From assembly GCA_023428295.1 (NCBI GenBank), contig JAEYYV010000401.1, forward strand, positions 1 to 5,879: 5,879 nt of DNA. The letters are read 5' to 3'. The notes beneath the pieces were generated by a model. The model was not told where the DNA came from and searched no databases. It saw only the letters and a program-made list of their open reading frames with translations. This document shows positions 5,879 through 5,879 of this stretch, in pieces (position 1 is the first letter of the stretch; each line of letters starts with the position of its first letter). The translations under genes were made by a program, and so were the position numbers. The DNA is from Pseudomonadota bacterium (GTDB taxonomy: Bacteria > Myxococcota_A > Polyangia > Haliangiales > Haliangiaceae).

Positions 5879-5879
5879 G
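5763..5879. repeat. 36/39-bp imperfect repeat encoding Pro-Val-Val-Glu units, running off the window
   Basis: The core TCGACGACGGGC recurs at 5763, 5799, 5838 (two changes) and again, cut by the window edge, at 5874. Spacings are 36, 39 and 36 bases. In the minus-strand protein the units read AVPVVAAAPVAED, ATPVVEAAPGAE and AVPVVEEATPIE. The array probably continues beyond the right edge. Confidence 0.7.

Overview
The window is very GC-rich, with strong G/C preference at third codon positions and long stretches of alanine-, proline- and acid-rich low-complexity protein. Together with a plant-type glutamate-cysteine ligase, an orotate phosphoribosyltransferase and a small secreted lipoprotein, this points to a delta-proteobacterial lineage, most plausibly a myxobacterium (Polyangiales/Sandaracinus-like). 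That placement is inferred from style and was not tested by any search. It looks like ordinary chromosome: there are no mobile elements, no RNA genes, and no CRISPR array.

Layout from left to right. (1) Positions 3-1829, plus strand: the 3' part of a large, cysteine-free, mostly disordered protein whose start lies left of the window. It has 12-residue Asn-Ala-Ser repeats, a charged predicted coiled coil, two further repeat blocks and a short acidic-then-basic tail. (2) Positions 1835-2461, minus strand: a 208-residue lipoprotein of unknown function. (3) Positions 2464-3063, minus strand: pyrE, with the lipoprotein gene starting two bases after its stop, so the two probably form one translationally coupled operon. 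(4) A 78-base divergent intergenic region, 3064-3141, with a sigma-70-like promoter candidate reading toward gshA and a small inverted repeat near pyrE. (5) Positions 3142-4503, plus strand: gshA, the first step of glutathione synthesis. (6) Positions 4505-5878, minus strand: the 3' part of a second long disordered protein, extremely acidic, whose start lies right of the window. No gene-free stretch exceeds 78 bases.

The core is two housekeeping functions, pyrimidine synthesis and glutathione synthesis, transcribed divergently from one short region. Each side runs head-on into a disordered, repeat-bearing protein with almost no space between the stops (5 bases on the left, 1 base on the right). 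I see no sequence evidence that the disordered proteins belong to either pathway or form a system together. The points most worth a second look are the tandem peptide repeats, the stretch of at least 244 residues without lysine or arginine in the right-hand protein, the palindrome holding both stop codons at the left convergent junction, and the lipoprotein tied to pyrE.
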